From an actinobacterium acMicro-4 (GTDB lineage Bacteria; Actinomycetota; Actinomycetes; Actinomycetales; Microbacteriaceae), in the NCBI GenBank assembly GCA_000754445.1, contig JNSD01000002.1, positions 124,001 to 188,000 on the forward strand: a stretch of 64,000 nt of DNA, given 5' to 3'. Under the pieces are notes generated by a model that saw nothing but the letters and a program-made list of their open reading frames with translations, was not told the DNA's origin and ran no database searches. Of the stretch, positions 22,301 through 32,730 are shown piece after piece; the first letter of the stretch is position 1; every line of letters begins with the position of its first letter. The position numbers were made by a program, and so were the translations under genes.

Positions 22301-23920
22301 TACTTCTTCGCGGATGGAGTCGAGCGGTGGATTAGTGACCTGGGCAAACTGCTGAGTGAAATAGTCGAAGATCAACCGCGGACGGTCCGAAATGGCGGCA
22401 ATAGGTGTATCGGAACCCATGGCGCCGAGGGGCTCGGCGCCCGCCTGACCCATCGGAGTCAGCAGGATGCGAACCTCTTCCTCCGTGTAACCAAAGGTCC
22501 TCTGCCTGCGCATCACCGAAGCCGGCGTGTGAGAGATGTGCTCGCGTTCAGGAAGCTTCTCGAGCTCGATTCTGTTGTCGGAAATCCACTGGGCCCAGGG
22601 TTCTTGGTGGGCGAGCTGCGCCTTGAGCTCTTGGTCCTCGATGAGACGGCCTTCGAGGGTATCGGCCAACAACATGGACCCTGGGCGGAGTCGCCCCTTG
22701 CGCACGACGGTCGAGGGGTCAATATCCAGCACACCGATTTCACTGGCGAGAATGATCAGGCCATCAGAGGTGATCACATAACGGCCGGGGCGAAGCCCGT
22801 TGCGGTCTAGCGTTGCACCGACTAGCGAGCCGTCAGTGAAGACGAGTGCCGCTGGACCATCCCAGGGCTCCATCAGCATCGAATGGTATTCGTAAAAGGC
22901 GCGCACGGACTCATCCATGTCCACCTGGTTCTCCCAGGCTTCCGGGACCATCATCATGATTGCGTGGGGTAGAGAACGCCCCGCCAGGGTCAGGAGTTCA
23001 ACGACTTCGTCAAGCGATGCCGAGTCGCTGCCACCCTCTGTCACGATCGGCAACAGCGGGGTCAGATCGCCAAGAACGTCCGAGGCCAGCTGGGATTGGC
23101 GCGCCCTCATCCAGTTGCGGTTTGCGCGAACAGTATTGATTTCTCCGTTGTGAGCAATCATCCGGAAGGGTTGCGCCAACGGCCAGGAGGGGAAAGTGTT
23201 GGTGGAGTAGCGCGAGTGCACCAGAGCGAGCGTTGAGTGGAACCTCGGGTCACTCAAGTCCGGATAAAACGGTTCAAGCTGAAGGGTCGTGACCATGCCC
23301 TTGTAGACCAGCGTCCGACACGACAGCGAAGGAAAGTATGACCCCAGTTCCCGCTCTGCTCGTTTCCGCGCGCGAAACGTAAGTCGGTCCAGCTCAATTC
23401 CAGAGAGATACTGGCCTTTGGCAGTGGTCCGGTGGGAACGCACGAAGAGTTGCTCGAAGGCTGGCATGGCATCGCGGGCAACATCGCCGATGAGATCAGG
23501 TCGATGAGGGACCTCTCGCCACCCGAGGACGTGAAGGTCTTCTTCGGTCGCAATCCGCTCGATTGCCTCTTTCTCGCTGGCTCGCTGGGCAGAATCGATG
23601 GGCAAGAACGAAATGCCGACGGCATAGGAACCCTTCGCGGGAAGCTCGAAGTCCACTACCTCGCGCAGGAAACCATCGGGAATCTGGGTGATGATGCCAG
23701 CACCATCCCCTGTGCCCGCATCGGAGCCAACGGCCCCCCGGTGCTCGAGGTTTCGCAGAGCGGCAAGAGCCTTCTCCACGATGTCGTGTCCAGGCGTTCC
23801 CCGAAGGGTTGCGACCATCGCCAAACCACAGGCGTCCTTGTCGAAGGCCGGGTCATAGAGCCCGCGCGCGTGCGGCGCTGTGCTCCAGCGCACAAAAGGG
23901 GAAACAGGAGACATAATCAC
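19337..23920 (-). CDS. gltB: Glutamate synthase large subunit
   Basis: 1527 aa; N-terminal amidotransferase (YDPAFDKDACGLAMVATLRG), GLISPPPHHDIYSIEDL, C-terminal GXGXG domain. The exact start codon is uncertain. Confidence 0.97.
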   Translation of the reverse strand: MIMSPVSPFVRWSTAPHARGLYDPAFDKDACGLAMVATLRGTPGHDIVEKALAALRNLEHRGAVGSDAGTGDGAGIITQIPDGFLREVVDFELPAKGSYAVGISFLPIDSAQRASEKEAIERIATEEDLHVLGWREVPHRPDLIGDVARDAMPAFEQLFVRSHRTTAKGQYLSGIELDRLTFRARKRAERELGSYFPSLSCRTLVYKGMVTTLQLEPFYPDLSDPRFHSTLALVHSRYSTNTFPSWPLAQPFRMIAHNGEINTVRANRNWMRARQSQLASDVLGDLTPLLPIVTEGGSDSASLDEVVELLTLAGRSLPHAIMMMVPEAWENQVDMDESVRAFYEYHSMLMEPWDGPAALVFTDGSLVGATLDRNGLRPGRYVITSDGLIILASEIGVLDIDPSTVVRKGRLRPGSMLLADTLEGRLIEDQELKAQLAHQEPWAQWISDNRIELEKLPEREHISHTPASVMRRQRTFGYTEEEVRILLTPMGQAGAEPLGAMGSDTPIAAISDRPRLIFDYFTQQFAQVTNPPLDSIREEVVTSMSCGLGPERNLLASTPQHAAQVSLEFPVIDNDELAKIEHLKLPSGAPATVGLSGLYRIDDGVVGLERRLAELCHQADEAVDGGAQFLVLSDRDSTADLAPIPSLLMLSAVHHHLIRGEKRMQVGLVVETGDVREVHHVALMIGFGASAVNPYLAMESVENLVNQGVITGVDVDTAVHNVIKALGKGVLKIMSKMGISTVASYAGAQAFEAVGLSEDFVAKYFTGTTTILGGVGLEIIANENEQRHRTAYPVTTLGNPHSRLGVGGEYQWRREGPPHLFNPETVFKLQHATRSKRFDVFREYTKTVDDQSERLMTLRGLFTLRTASRTPIPLSDVEPIEAIIQRFTTGAMSMGAISPEMHETLAIAMNELGARSNTGEGGESPERLRDPLRRSKIKQVASGRFGVTSFYLTMAEDLQIKMAQGAKPGEGGQLPANKVYPWIAALRHGTPGVGLISPPPHHDIYSIEDLKQLIFDLKRSNPAARVHVKLVSQSGIGAVATGVAKAKADVVLISGHDGGTGASPLNSLKHAGTPWEIGLAEAQQTLVTNGLRGRVTVQVDGQMKTGRDVIIAALLGAEEYGFATAPMVVSGCILMRVCHLDTCPVGVATQNPVLRERFTGTPEFVKTFFEFLAEEVREYLAELGFRSLEEAIGQVHLLDVDRAIHHWKADGLDLSPILSTHHASTGALLQRKEGQDHEIGQHFDQQLISLAEPALSRGEHVAIDLQIRNTERAVGTMLGHEVTKAYGEHGLPAGTIDVSLTGAAGQSLGAFVPGGITLRLSGDANDYVGKGLSGGSIVIRPPEGSLYPPERNVIAGNVIGYGATSGTLFISGVVGERFMVRNSGATAVVEGVGDHALEYMTGGLAVILGETGRNLGAGMSGGTAYIHRLRNERVNREAISSGELEIGPLGSGDQEILIDLLRAHALETGSPLATRMLADALAAVADFVKVTPRDYQAVLRTTEQAKQEGLDPNGEIVWSRILEVTSG

Positions 23921-23992
23921 CGTCCTCGACGTGGTCTAACGTTGCGGGACAACGGTGGCCCGGGAGGGGAAAGAAGAAACTCAACCCTGTAA

Positions 23993-24997
23993 CTACACCG
24001 GCCGCTTAGTTGCTTGTGGCTTTGTGCGGGCTTGTGTTTCTGTCTCGTTGTTCTCTGGTTCTCCATCAACAACGAAGTACATGTCCTCAGAGTCTACATC
24101 AGACTCGCCCTGCCATTCCTTGCCGGGTCTGTAGATTCCGGGTTCCTTCCCAGGGTGACGATTTGCCTGCACGATGAGGATGATGAGCCCCAGAAGGATT
24201 GCAAAAACAGCGCCCCAGACATTGGCTCGCACGCCGAAAATCAGCTCCGCGGGGTCAAGTCGCAGTGTCTCCAAGAACGCCCGGCCGGCTCCGTACCACA
24301 TGAGGTACACGCCAAAAAGTTGACCCCATTGGAGGGCAAACTTACGCCCCAGCGCAATCAACACGAACGCTCCGGCGATGTTCCAGGCCATTTCATACAA
24401 GAAGGTGGGGTGAAAGAGCGTGTCCGCTGGTAGGCCCACAGGAATAGCGGGATTCGGGCGATCGATGGCGAGTCCCCACGGGAGGCTCGTCGGGGCTCCG
24501 AAGAGCTCCTGGTTGAAATAGTTTCCCATGCGACCAATACCCTGCGCGAGCAAGAGGCCAGGCGCCAGGCCATCGACGAAGGAGGAGAAGCGGATTCCCG
24601 CTAGCCGCGCGCCGATCCAGGCGCCCACGGCACCCAGAGAAATGGCACCAAAGATTGCGAGTCCGCCCTCCCACACGTAGAAAATGCGCAGGAGATCGGC
24701 TCCGGGGTAGAAGTAATCGGCCGGGTGGGTGACAACGTGATAGAGGCGGCCTCCTAGGATGCCAAAAGGCACCGCCCACAGGGCAATATCGAGCACGACC
24801 CAGGGTTCTCCGCCGCGTTCGACGAGGCGACGGTTGGTGAGCCAGACCGCGGCAGCGATGCCCAGAAGAATACACACCGCGTAGGCATTGATGACCAAGT
24901 TAAGGCCAAACCAGTCGAGGCCAAGATCTCTGAGCCACTGGCCAAGGTTAAATGACCGCCACTCGCTGGGAGGACTAGGGATACCCGAGGTGTTCAT
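23993..24997 (-). CDS. lgt: Prolipoprotein diacylglyceryl transferase
   Basis: 334 aa multi-span protein; GGRLYHVVTHP, GLLLAQGIGRMGNYFNQELFGAPTSLPWGL Lgt signature. Confidence 0.96.
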   Translation of the reverse strand: MNTSGIPSPPSEWRSFNLGQWLRDLGLDWFGLNLVINAYAVCILLGIAAAVWLTNRRLVERGGEPWVVLDIALWAVPFGILGGRLYHVVTHPADYFYPGADLLRIFYVWEGGLAIFGAISLGAVGAWIGARLAGIRFSSFVDGLAPGLLLAQGIGRMGNYFNQELFGAPTSLPWGLAIDRPNPAIPVGLPADTLFHPTFLYEMAWNIAGAFVLIALGRKFALQWGQLFGVYLMWYGAGRAFLETLRLDPAELIFGVRANVWGAVFAILLGLIILIVQANRHPGKEPGIYRPGKEWQGESDVDSEDMYFVVDGEPENNETETQARTKPQATKRPV

Positions 24998-25026
24998 ACG
25001 TGCCTTTCCTAATAGACCCCAGGCTA

Positions 25027-25818
25027 CTAGGCCCTGGCTGTGCCGGTGGAAAGCTCGGCGGCAAGTTTCGCGACCGCGGGAACCCCACCGCTGGAGAGGG
25101 CCTTCACCAGCGCAGACCCAACGATGGCACCATCGGCAAAGCTGATAACGTCACGGACCTGTTCGGGAGTTGACACCCCGAGCCCGACGCAGACACTGGT
25201 TGCATTGACCGCGCGTAGGCGCTCCACGAGTCCCCGCGCAGCGCTATCGACGTCTTGTCTAGCGCCGGTGATGCCCATCGTCGATACGGCATACACGAAT
25301 CCCCGTGACATCTCTGTGGCCCTGGCAAGCCGCTCTTGTGTGGACGAGGGAGCAGCGAGAAAAACCCGCTCCAGGTAAGGGTCATCTGATGCCTGAAGCC
25401 ACTCGGCGGCCTCATCGGGAATCAGATCAGGCGTGATGAGCCCGGCCCCGCCCGCCTCATCGAGGTCTTTGGCGAAGCGCTCGACCCCGTACTGCACAAC
25501 CGGATTCCAATACGTCATCACCAGCACGGGCTTCTGGGTTCTCCTGGTAATTTCTGCCACGGCGGGAAACAGCTGGGAGAGCTTGAACCCTCCTGCCAAC
25601 GCCGCTTGCGTTGCCTCTGCGATAACGGGGCCATCCATCACGGGGTCAGAGTAGGGAACACCCAGCTCCAAGATGTCGGCGCCAGCATCTAAGACAGCAA
25701 CCGATGCGTCAATGCTCTCCGCGAGCGTGGGAAAGCCAACGGGCAGATACGCGACTAGCGCTCCGGAGCCCTCCGCTCGGCGCGCTGCAATGGTGTCTGC
25801 GACAGAAACGCGGGCCAC
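25027..25818 (-). CDS. trpA: Tryptophan synthase alpha chain
   Basis: 263 aa; LELGVPYSDPVMDGPVIAEA, GLITPDLIPDEAAEW. Confidence 0.97.
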   Translation of the reverse strand: MARVSVADTIAARRAEGSGALVAYLPVGFPTLAESIDASVAVLDAGADILELGVPYSDPVMDGPVIAEATQAALAGGFKLSQLFPAVAEITRRTQKPVLVMTYWNPVVQYGVERFAKDLDEAGGAGLITPDLIPDEAAEWLQASDDPYLERVFLAAPSSTQERLARATEMSRGFVYAVSTMGITGARQDVDSAARGLVERLRAVNATSVCVGLGVSTPEQVRDVISFADGAIVGSALVKALSSGGVPAVAKLAAELSTGTARA

Positions 25819-27026
25819 TACTGTCCAGGCCCGAGGAGATTGAAGTAACGACCAGCAGTTTCCATATCCTTGTCCCCACGGCCACTCAGGGACACCAGAA
25901 TCGTCGCACCGGGCCCAAGCTCCCGCCCGAGCGCCTGTGTTCCGGCAAGAGCATGAGCGGTCTCGATTGCAGGAATAATTCCTTCGGTCTGGCTCAGCAA
26001 CCGCAGCGCCTGCATGGCCTCGTCATCGGTAATGGGGACATACTCAGCGCGGTGAATGCTCGATAACCAGGCGTGCTCGGGGCCAATCCCCGGGTAGTCA
26101 AGACCGGCAGAGATGGAGTGGGACTCCACGGTTTGACCGTCCTCGTCCTGCAACACGAGTGACCGTGCACCGTGGAGCATCCCGGGCTTACCCATGGAGA
26201 TGGTTGCTGCGTGGTGAGGAGTGTCAATGCCATCCCCAGCGGCTTCATAACCGACGAGGCGAACCTCGGCGTCGTCGAGGAACGCATGGAAGATTCCCAT
26301 GGCGTTACTCCCACCACCAACACACGCCGTGACCGCTGTGGGAAGCGCACCCGTGATCTCCAGCATCTGCGCTCTTGCTTCGTGGCCAATGACGGAATGG
26401 AAATCGCGCACGATCAGTGGGAATGGGTGCGGGCCAGCGACTGTACCCAGCAGATAGTGGGTGGTGTCGACGCTTGCGACCCAGTCGCGCATGGCGTCGT
26501 TGATGGCATCTTTAAGGGTCCTGGAACCTGTCTTGACGGCGATGACCTCAGCACCGAGCAGTCTCATGCGCGCAACGTTCAGGGCCTGGCGTTCCGTGTC
26601 GACCTCGCCCATGTACACAACGCAGCTCATGCCCATCAGCGCGGCGGCTGTCGCCGTGGCGACACCGTGCTGTCCGGCACCCGTCTCTGCGATGAGACGC
26701 GTTTTGCCAAGCCTCCGGGCAAGCAGGGCTTGACCGAGTACGTTGTTGATTTTATGGCTGCCGGTGTGGTTGAGATCCTCGCGCTTCAAGAAGATGCGAG
26801 CCCCGCCACAGTGCTCGGCATAACGCGTAGCCTCGGTGATGATGGACGGCCGCCCGGTGTAGGTGCGGTGAAGTTCAGCAAGTTCGTGAGCGAACGCAAG
26901 ATCCGCTTTCGCCGCCGTATAAGCAGCTTCCAGCTCGTCAAGAGCGTGGATCAGTGACTCTGGGACAAAACGGCCCCCGAATTCTCCGTAGTAGGGACCA
27001 GAGACACTGCGAAGAGAGGTGGTCAT
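25818..27026 (-). CDS. trpB: Tryptophan synthase beta chain
   Basis: 402 aa; [18 protein letters not shown]-lysine motif, [20 protein letters not shown]. Confidence 0.98.
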   Translation of the reverse strand: MTTSLRSVSGPYYGEFGGRFVPESLIHALDELEAAYTAAKADLAFAHELAELHRTYTGRPSIITEATRYAEHCGGARIFLKREDLNHTGSHKINNVLGQALLARRLGKTRLIAETGAGQHGVATATAAALMGMSCVVYMGEVDTERQALNVARMRLLGAEVIAVKTGSRTLKDAINDAMRDWVASVDTTHYLLGTVAGPHPFPLIVRDFHSVIGHEARAQMLEITGALPTAVTACVGGGSNAMGIFHAFLDDAEVRLVGYEAAGDGIDTPHHAATISMGKPGMLHGARSLVLQDEDGQTVESHSISAGLDYPGIGPEHAWLSSIHRAEYVPITDDEAMQALRLLSQTEGIIPAIETAHALAGTQALGRELGPGATILVSLSGRGDKDMETAGRYFNLLGPGQ

Positions 27027-27796
27027 GCGTTCACAAACTCCCTGACTCGTTCTGCGGGGTCGACTCCTGTCACCAGGGCCTCTCCGATGAGCACCGCGTG
27101 TGCTCCCTGCTCACGGTAGCGCGCCACATCCTGAGAATCTGCCACAGCGGATTCTGCCACTCGAACGACTCCCCCAGGGATCAGCGATACGAGTCGCCCG
27201 AAAAGCTCGATGTCGAGCTCGAAAGTAGTCAAATCTCTCGCATTCACACCGATAATTTCGGCACCGCAGTCAATCGCCCGCAGAACCTCATCCCGGGAGT
27301 GGGTCTCAACCAGCGCCGACATACCCCACTCTTGTGCCACACGCAGTAGATGCCGGATGGAAGAGTCATCGAGGCCCGCCATGATGAGCAGAACCCAGTC
27401 GGCACCGCTGGCGCGAGCCTCAATGATTTGGTAGGGCGTAGAAATGAAGTCTTTGCGCAAGACGGGAATATCTACCGCTCCGGAGACCGCCTGCAAATCC
27501 TCCAGTGACCCACCAAATTTGCGCCCCTCGGTGAGTACGCTTATCGCGCTGGCTCCGCCGTCTTGGTAGGCGGTGGCAAGCCCGACGGGTTCTGGAATAT
27601 CAGCGAGTGCTCCCTTCGAGGGACTCCTGCGCTTGATTTCGGCAATGATGTGGACGCCCTCCCGTGCCGCTAGCGCAGCTAGCGCGTCGCGCGGGGGGCT
27701 GGCTTGCGCTGCCAGCTCCTCAAGGGTTTCCCTTGGCACCAGGAGCTCCCGGGCTGCTTGGTCCTCTGTGGCTCCCCGGTAGAGCTCAGCCAGCAC
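27023..27796 (-). CDS. trpC: Indole-3-glycerol phosphate synthase
   Basis: 257 aa from GTG 27796 ([17 protein letters not shown]...); [34 protein letters not shown]. The 306-aa ORF start is upstream of the likely start. Confidence 0.93.
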   Translation of the reverse strand: MLAELYRGATEDQAARELLVPRETLEELAAQASPPRDALAALAAREGVHIIAEIKRRSPSKGALADIPEPVGLATAYQDGGASAISVLTEGRKFGGSLEDLQAVSGAVDIPVLRKDFISTPYQIIEARASGADWVLLIMAGLDDSSIRHLLRVAQEWGMSALVETHSRDEVLRAIDCGAEIIGVNARDLTTFELDIELFGRLVSLIPGGVVRVAESAVADSQDVARYREQGAHAVLIGEALVTGVDPAERVREFVNA

Positions 27797-27797
27797 G

Positions 27798-28025
27798 CTA
27801 GTGGCCCTTGGGCTGATACTTCGGGCCGTTGACACCCCACCCGAGTGCTGCCAGGGCGAACCCAGCGCCCCATCCAACGACTGTGAGCACGGCCATCGCG
27901 ATGACAATCCACCACAGAGCAAGGTAGAACGCGACAGTGCCAATGGACAGTGCGATCACCATGATGATGACAGCGGTCCACGCCGCGGGTGAATGTCCGT
28001 GGCCAGGATCGGAAGCGGGGTTCAT
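27798..28025 (-). CDS. Small conserved-type membrane protein in trp cluster
   Basis: 75 aa from ATG 28025: MNPASDPGHGHSPAAWTAVIIMVIALSIGTVAFYLALWWIVIAMAVLTVVGWGAGFALAALGWGVNGPKYQPKGH; two predicted transmembrane segments. Confidence 0.75.
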   Translation of the reverse strand: MNPASDPGHGHSPAAWTAVIIMVIALSIGTVAFYLALWWIVIAMAVLTVVGWGAGFALAALGWGVNGPKYQPKGH

Positions 28026-28056
28026 GACTCTCCTTGGGATGCGAAGGGTCCCCAGT

Positions 28057-28608
28057 CTATCGGGTGGTCGGGTCGGAACCCTCTGAGAGATCATCCCACG
28101 TGGCAACCGAATCCTTGGGGTCGACCATCTCAGCAGAGCGCTGAAAACGATCCGTTGTGGCCGCTCTATCTGGCATCACCGCACCGAGGGCTCCCGAGAG
28201 TATGGACGCAGTAATGCCGAGGACCCCCACCCAAAGGAATGCCGTTGCCTGCGCTCCCACAACTGCGTCCAGTGCGCTGGCGCCGGTGACCCCGGTGAGT
28301 GAACCGATCTCAGACAAGACGGCGACCTCGGGGCGACCACTGAGAGCGTAAACAGCGTAAGCAGCTCCCCCGCATGAGATTCCCTGAAGGATGGAGACAA
28401 GCCGGCGCCACGGCCCGCGCAACACGAAAGTAAGCCCGAGGGCTGCAGCCCCAACGGCAAACAGCGAGGACGCCAGGGGACTCGCCGTCACCCCCGAGAC
28501 AGGGATAATTGCGCCGCTCTCTAGGGACACGTTCCACCAGGGGGCTCCCAGAGTCACCAGGAGCGCACAGAACCCCACGAGAGTAACACCAGCATGCAGA
28601 CGCCTCAT
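28057..28608 (-). CDS. Trp biosynthesis-associated membrane protein (TIGR02234-like)
   Basis: 183 aa, four hydrophobic segments, between trpE and trpC as in other Actinobacteria. Confidence 0.85.
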   Translation of the reverse strand: MRRLHAGVTLVGFCALLVTLGAPWWNVSLESGAIIPVSGVTASPLASSLFAVGAAALGLTFVLRGPWRRLVSILQGISCGGAAYAVYALSGRPEVAVLSEIGSLTGVTGASALDAVVGAQATAFLWVGVLGITASILSGALGAVMPDRAATTDRFQRSAEMVDPKDSVATWDDLSEGSDPTTR

Positions 28609-30137
28609 TGTGCCCCTGGAACCAGGGCGTTCGCGACAAAGACAGCCCGCGCCGGGGCTGATGCCTTGTGGATTGTCTCGCGATATTCACTCAGGGGATC
28701 TGAGTCAGCGACTATTCCTGCGCCCGCACGAACGACTGCTTGTCCCTCTCGCATCCACACAGTGCGGATGGTGATGGCTAGATCAGAGTCGCCACTGTGC
28801 CCAAAATAACCGACCACTCCCCCATAGATTCCGCGCGCGGAATCTTCCAGGGCATCAATGATCTCCAAAGCACGGGGCTTCGGCGCACCGCTGAGGGTGC
28901 CGGCTGGGAACGTAGCGCGCAACACGTCAACGCTGGTGGCCCCCTGCCGCAGGGTTCCCTCCACCGATGACACCAGGTGCATGATGTGGCTGAAGCGCTC
29001 AACCTCCATGAATTCTGTGACCTCTACCGAACCCGGTTCACACACCTTGGAGACATCGTTGCGCGCAAGATCCACGAGCATCAGGTGCTCTGCCTGCTCC
29101 TTCTGGTCAGCGCGCAGCGCCTCGGCGTTGTCCGCATCCTCTTCTGGGGTGGCACCGCGCGGCCTGGACCCGGCAATCGGATGCGAATAGACCCTTCCCT
29201 GAGACAGTGTGACCAGTGCTTCTGGAGAGGAGCCCACCACTTGGAAGGGAACCCCGTCGACCCCTTCGCACTCGAGCAGATACATATAGGGACTGGGGTT
29301 CAATGACCGCAGCACCCGATACACCTCGAGAGCAGAGGCGCTCACCTCCAGGGTGAACTCTTGGGAGAGAACCACCTGGAATACATCACCATCGACGATG
29401 TGCTTCTTTGCTACCTGCACCATGTCGGTGAACTCTTGCGCGGTCGACGACGGGGTTGGGGAAACCTCGGCCGGGTCGACTCTCTGGTGGAGGGTGGACG
29501 CGGTGGGTTTAGCAAGGTCACGGTGCATAGCATCGAGCCTCCCCACGGCCTCGTGAAAGTCTTCTGCCCGAGGCGCTCCCTCCGAGTGGACCAGCGCCAT
29601 CAACACAACTTCGGACGTGTGATGGTCGTATGCAACGCAATCCTTGACCAAAGACAGGTGCACGCTTGGCACATCGTGAGTCGCCGCAGGCGGACTCGGA
29701 AGGCTCTCGAGAAGCCGGACAACATCCCACCCAAGGAACCCCACAACACCTCCGGCAAACGGGGGCAGGCCCGGAATGGGCTCACTGGCCCAGCGTTCGT
29801 TCAGTACTGTCAGGGCATCGAGAGGGTTATGGGGAACGGCACCCCCAAACACAGCCTCCGCGCTCATTCCCAAGTTGCGCCACTGGGCCACTCCACCCGA
29901 TGCCACAAGAGTGCCGTGAACGCCAACGCCCAAGAATGAGTATCTCGACCATTTACCACCCTGGTCAGCGGACTCCAAAAGAAAGGAGCCGGGACCGCGG
30001 GATAGCTTACGAAGCAAGCCCATGGGGGTCTCACTGTCGACAAAAAGCCTTCGCACCACCGGTGTGACCGACCTGGTTTTTGCCTGGTCTAGATAATCCT
30101 CCAGTGTCGTGTCCGCCACCTCACACCGCACTGTCAA
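28605..30137 (-). CDS. trpE: Anthranilate synthase component I
   Basis: 510 aa; SRPRGATPEEDADNAEALRADQKEQAEHLMLVDLARND, TFPAGTLSGAPKPRALEIID chorismate-binding motifs. Confidence 0.97.
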   Translation of the reverse strand: MTVRCEVADTTLEDYLDQAKTRSVTPVVRRLFVDSETPMGLLRKLSRGPGSFLLESADQGGKWSRYSFLGVGVHGTLVASGGVAQWRNLGMSAEAVFGGAVPHNPLDALTVLNERWASEPIPGLPPFAGGVVGFLGWDVVRLLESLPSPPAATHDVPSVHLSLVKDCVAYDHHTSEVVLMALVHSEGAPRAEDFHEAVGRLDAMHRDLAKPTASTLHQRVDPAEVSPTPSSTAQEFTDMVQVAKKHIVDGDVFQVVLSQEFTLEVSASALEVYRVLRSLNPSPYMYLLECEGVDGVPFQVVGSSPEALVTLSQGRVYSHPIAGSRPRGATPEEDADNAEALRADQKEQAEHLMLVDLARNDVSKVCEPGSVEVTEFMEVERFSHIMHLVSSVEGTLRQGATSVDVLRATFPAGTLSGAPKPRALEIIDALEDSARGIYGGVVGYFGHSGDSDLAITIRTVWMREGQAVVRAGAGIVADSDPLSEYRETIHKASAPARAVFVANALVPGAQ

Positions 30138-30468
30138 AACAACTGCGAGTCCCGAGGTGACAGGCTGCGCCGACTTGATGGACCTGCATCAAGAGAACGT
30201 CGCCGTCGCAATCCACGTCGACTCGGGTGAGTTGCTGGGTGTGACCGCTGGTGTCGCCTTTTCGCCAGTAGTCGGCTCGGGAGCGGGAAAAGTAGGTCAC
30301 CCGCCCGTCGGCAAGACTCCGCCGGAGCGCTTCCTGGTCCATCCAGGCCAGCATCAGGACTTCACGGGTGTCGACATCCTGCGCGATGGCCGGAATCAGG
30401 CCCGCCTCGTTAAAACGCACACGATCCCAGAGGTCGCTGGGAACCACGATGTCATCGCGCTCTGTCAT
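30121..30468 (-). CDS. hisI: Phosphoribosyl-AMP cyclohydrolase
   Basis: 115 aa; [41 protein letters not shown]; conserved metal-binding Asp/Cys residues. Confidence 0.96.
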   Translation of the reverse strand: MTERDDIVVPSDLWDRVRFNEAGLIPAIAQDVDTREVLMLAWMDQEALRRSLADGRVTYFSRSRADYWRKGDTSGHTQQLTRVDVDCDGDVLLMQVHQVGAACHLGTRSCFDSAV

Positions 30469-31226
30469 CTGACCACCGCCCCCGCGTTCCTCAGTTCAGC
30501 CTTCACCTCTGCAACGCTGACTTTATCGTGGTGGAATATAGACGCGGCGAGAACCGCGTCCGCTCCGGCGTGGTAAGCAGCAACAGCATGCGAGGCCATG
30601 CCGGCGCCACCGGAGGCGACGAGTGGGACGTCAACCCGGCTTCGAAGCGCGGTAATCATTTCCACATCAAAGCCCGCTTTGGTGCCATCAGCATCGATGC
30701 TGTTCAGGAGAATTTCGCCAGCACCTCTGTCGCAGGCTTCCCTGGCCCAATCGAGCGCATCGCGCCCTGCGGACTGGCGACCGCCGTGGGTAGTCACGAC
30801 GAACCCCGACGGTTGCGTGGGATCACGCTTCGCATCCACCGAAATCACACAGACCTGTGAGCCAAAATGCCGAGCGATTTCATTGATGAGTTCAGCTCTG
30901 GCTAGAGCAGCGGAGTTCACGCTGATTTTGTCGGCTCCGGCCTCGAGAAGCTTTCCTACATCGCCAACAGCCCGGATTCCGCCACCGACGGTCAGGGGGA
31001 TGAAAACGTTCTCCGCGGTGTGACGGACAAGGTCATAGGTGGTTCTTCGATCATCAACAGTGGCGGTTACATCGAGGAAAGTAATTTCATCAGCGCCTTG
31101 CGCCCCATAAAGGGCTGCAAGTTCGACCGGGTCACCGGCATCCTGGAGGTTTTCGAAGTTAACCCCCTTCACCACGCGACCCTTGTCCACGTCGAGGCAG
31201 GGAATGACCCTGATCGACAGTGCCAT
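30465..31226 (-). CDS. hisF: Imidazole glycerol phosphate synthase subunit HisF
   Basis: 253 aa; [47 protein letters not shown]. Confidence 0.98.
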   Translation of the reverse strand: MALSIRVIPCLDVDKGRVVKGVNFENLQDAGDPVELAALYGAQGADEITFLDVTATVDDRRTTYDLVRHTAENVFIPLTVGGGIRAVGDVGKLLEAGADKISVNSAALARAELINEIARHFGSQVCVISVDAKRDPTQPSGFVVTTHGGRQSAGRDALDWAREACDRGAGEILLNSIDADGTKAGFDVEMITALRSRVDVPLVASGGAGMASHAVAAYHAGADAVLAASIFHHDKVSVAEVKAELRNAGAVVR

Positions 31227-32074
31227 TAGATTCTTGCGGCGTGGATGGCTGACACCAATATCGCGCGGGCGCCGAGCCCATAGAGCTGGTCCATCACGAG
31301 GTTGGCGTCATTTCTGGGGACCATAGCCCGCACCGCAACCCACGCCGGGTCCCGCAGCGGGGATACTGTGGGCGACTCAAGGCCCGGAGTGATGAACGAG
31401 GCCTCATCGATGAGTGCCTGTGGCAGGTCATAATCCATCAGCACGTACTGCTTGGCTACCCACACACCGTGAAGCCTCCTCCGCAGTGTCTCTATCCCGG
31501 GAAGATCTGGCTTGGCCGAAATCAGTACAGCCTCAGACTCCAGGATAACGGGGCCAAAAATCTCGAGACCCTGCGCGCGCAAGGTCGCTCCAGTAGAAAC
31601 AACATCGGCAACAGCATCCGCAACCCCCAGACGCACCGCGGACTCCACAGCCCCATCGAGCGAGACAATCGAGGCACTCACACCCAGGCTTGCCAAAAAG
31701 TTCCCCACCAGGCCTGGATACGACGTCGCAACGCGCAGCCCCTCTAGTGCGTGAACGTCCTGCAGAGGCTTCGGCCCAGCGAACCGGAAGGTGGAGTGCC
31801 CAAACCCGAGTGGCTCAATCTCTGTGGCAGACGTCGTGGAGTCCAGGAGCAAATCCCGTCCGGTGATTCCCACGTCAAGAGCACCCGATCCCACATAGGT
31901 CGCAATGTCGCGAGGCCTCAGATAGAAGAACTCTGCACTGTTTCTAGGGTCTGGCACAGTGAGCGCGCGGAGGTCTCGACGGCCGGCGTAACCGGCCTCG
32001 ACGAGCATTTCCACGGCAGTGTCGGAGAGTGTTCCTTTATTGGGAACAGCAATCCTGAGGGGTTGATCGGTCAT
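31226..32074 (-). CDS. hisG: ATP phosphoribosyltransferase (long form)
   Basis: 282 aa; [29 protein letters not shown]-terminal regulatory domain present. Confidence 0.96.
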   Translation of the reverse strand: MTDQPLRIAVPNKGTLSDTAVEMLVEAGYAGRRDLRALTVPDPRNSAEFFYLRPRDIATYVGSGALDVGITGRDLLLDSTTSATEIEPLGFGHSTFRFAGPKPLQDVHALEGLRVATSYPGLVGNFLASLGVSASIVSLDGAVESAVRLGVADAVADVVSTGATLRAQGLEIFGPVILESEAVLISAKPDLPGIETLRRRLHGVWVAKQYVLMDYDLPQALIDEASFITPGLESPTVSPLRDPAWVAVRAMVPRNDANLVMDQLYGLGARAILVSAIHAARI

Positions 32075-32334
32075 AGCTGTCGATACACATCCTCGAGGGA
32101 CAACCCGCGGGCGACCATCAACACCTGCACGTGATAAAGCAATTGAGATATTTCGAGAGCAAGCGCCACGTCGTCTTCGTGTTCACCAGCCATCCAGACT
32201 TCGGAGGCCTCTTCGACAATCTTCTTCCCAATAGCGTGGACACCAGCGTCCAACAGCTCTACAGTGCGGGATCCATCCGGGCGCACGGCGTGAGTGTTGC
32301 GCAGTTGTTCGAAAAGCGAGTCGAAAGTCTTCAC
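32071..32334 (-). CDS. hisE: Phosphoribosyl-ATP pyrophosphatase
   Basis: 87 aa; [11 protein letters not shown]...[17 protein letters not shown]...[17 protein letters not shown]. Confidence 0.95.
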   Translation of the reverse strand: MKTFDSLFEQLRNTHAVRPDGSRTVELLDAGVHAIGKKIVEEASEVWMAGEHEDDVALALEISQLLYHVQVLMVARGLSLEDVYRQL

Positions 32335-32357
32335 TTCTCCAGGGTACCGGGTGAAAG

Positions 32358-32726
32358 CTACCTGATGGCCAAGAGGTCGATGACAAAGATGAGTGTGCGA
32401 CCAGACAGTCGATGCCCGCCACCCTCTGGCCCATAGGCCCAGGCCGGGGGGCAGATCAGCTGGCGACGGCCACCTACTTTCATGCCAGGAATCCCTTCTT
32501 GCCAGCCCCGCACAAGACCCTGCAGCGGGAACGAAATGGATTCACCCCTCGACCAGGAGGAATCAAACTCTTCACCTGTGTCAAAATCGACGCCCACGTA
32601 GTGGACCTCGACAACGGCTCCGGGTGCCACCTCGGCGCCATCACCCTCTGTGAGGTCGAGGGACACCAAGTCCAGTGGTGCTGCGCCCAGCGGGGCGTCG
32701 ATGTCGGGTTTGGTTACCTCGCTCAT
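32358..32726 (-). CDS. FKBP-type peptidyl-prolyl cis-trans isomerase
   Basis: 122 aa from ATG 32726 ([14 protein letters not shown]...); [59 protein letters not shown]. Confidence 0.93.
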   Translation of the reverse strand: MSEVTKPDIDAPLGAAPLDLVSLDLTEGDGAEVAPGAVVEVHYVGVDFDTGEEFDSSWSRGESISFPLQGLVRGWQEGIPGMKVGGRRQLICPPAWAYGPEGGGHRLSGRTLIFVIDLLAIR

Positions 32727-32730
32727 GGGT

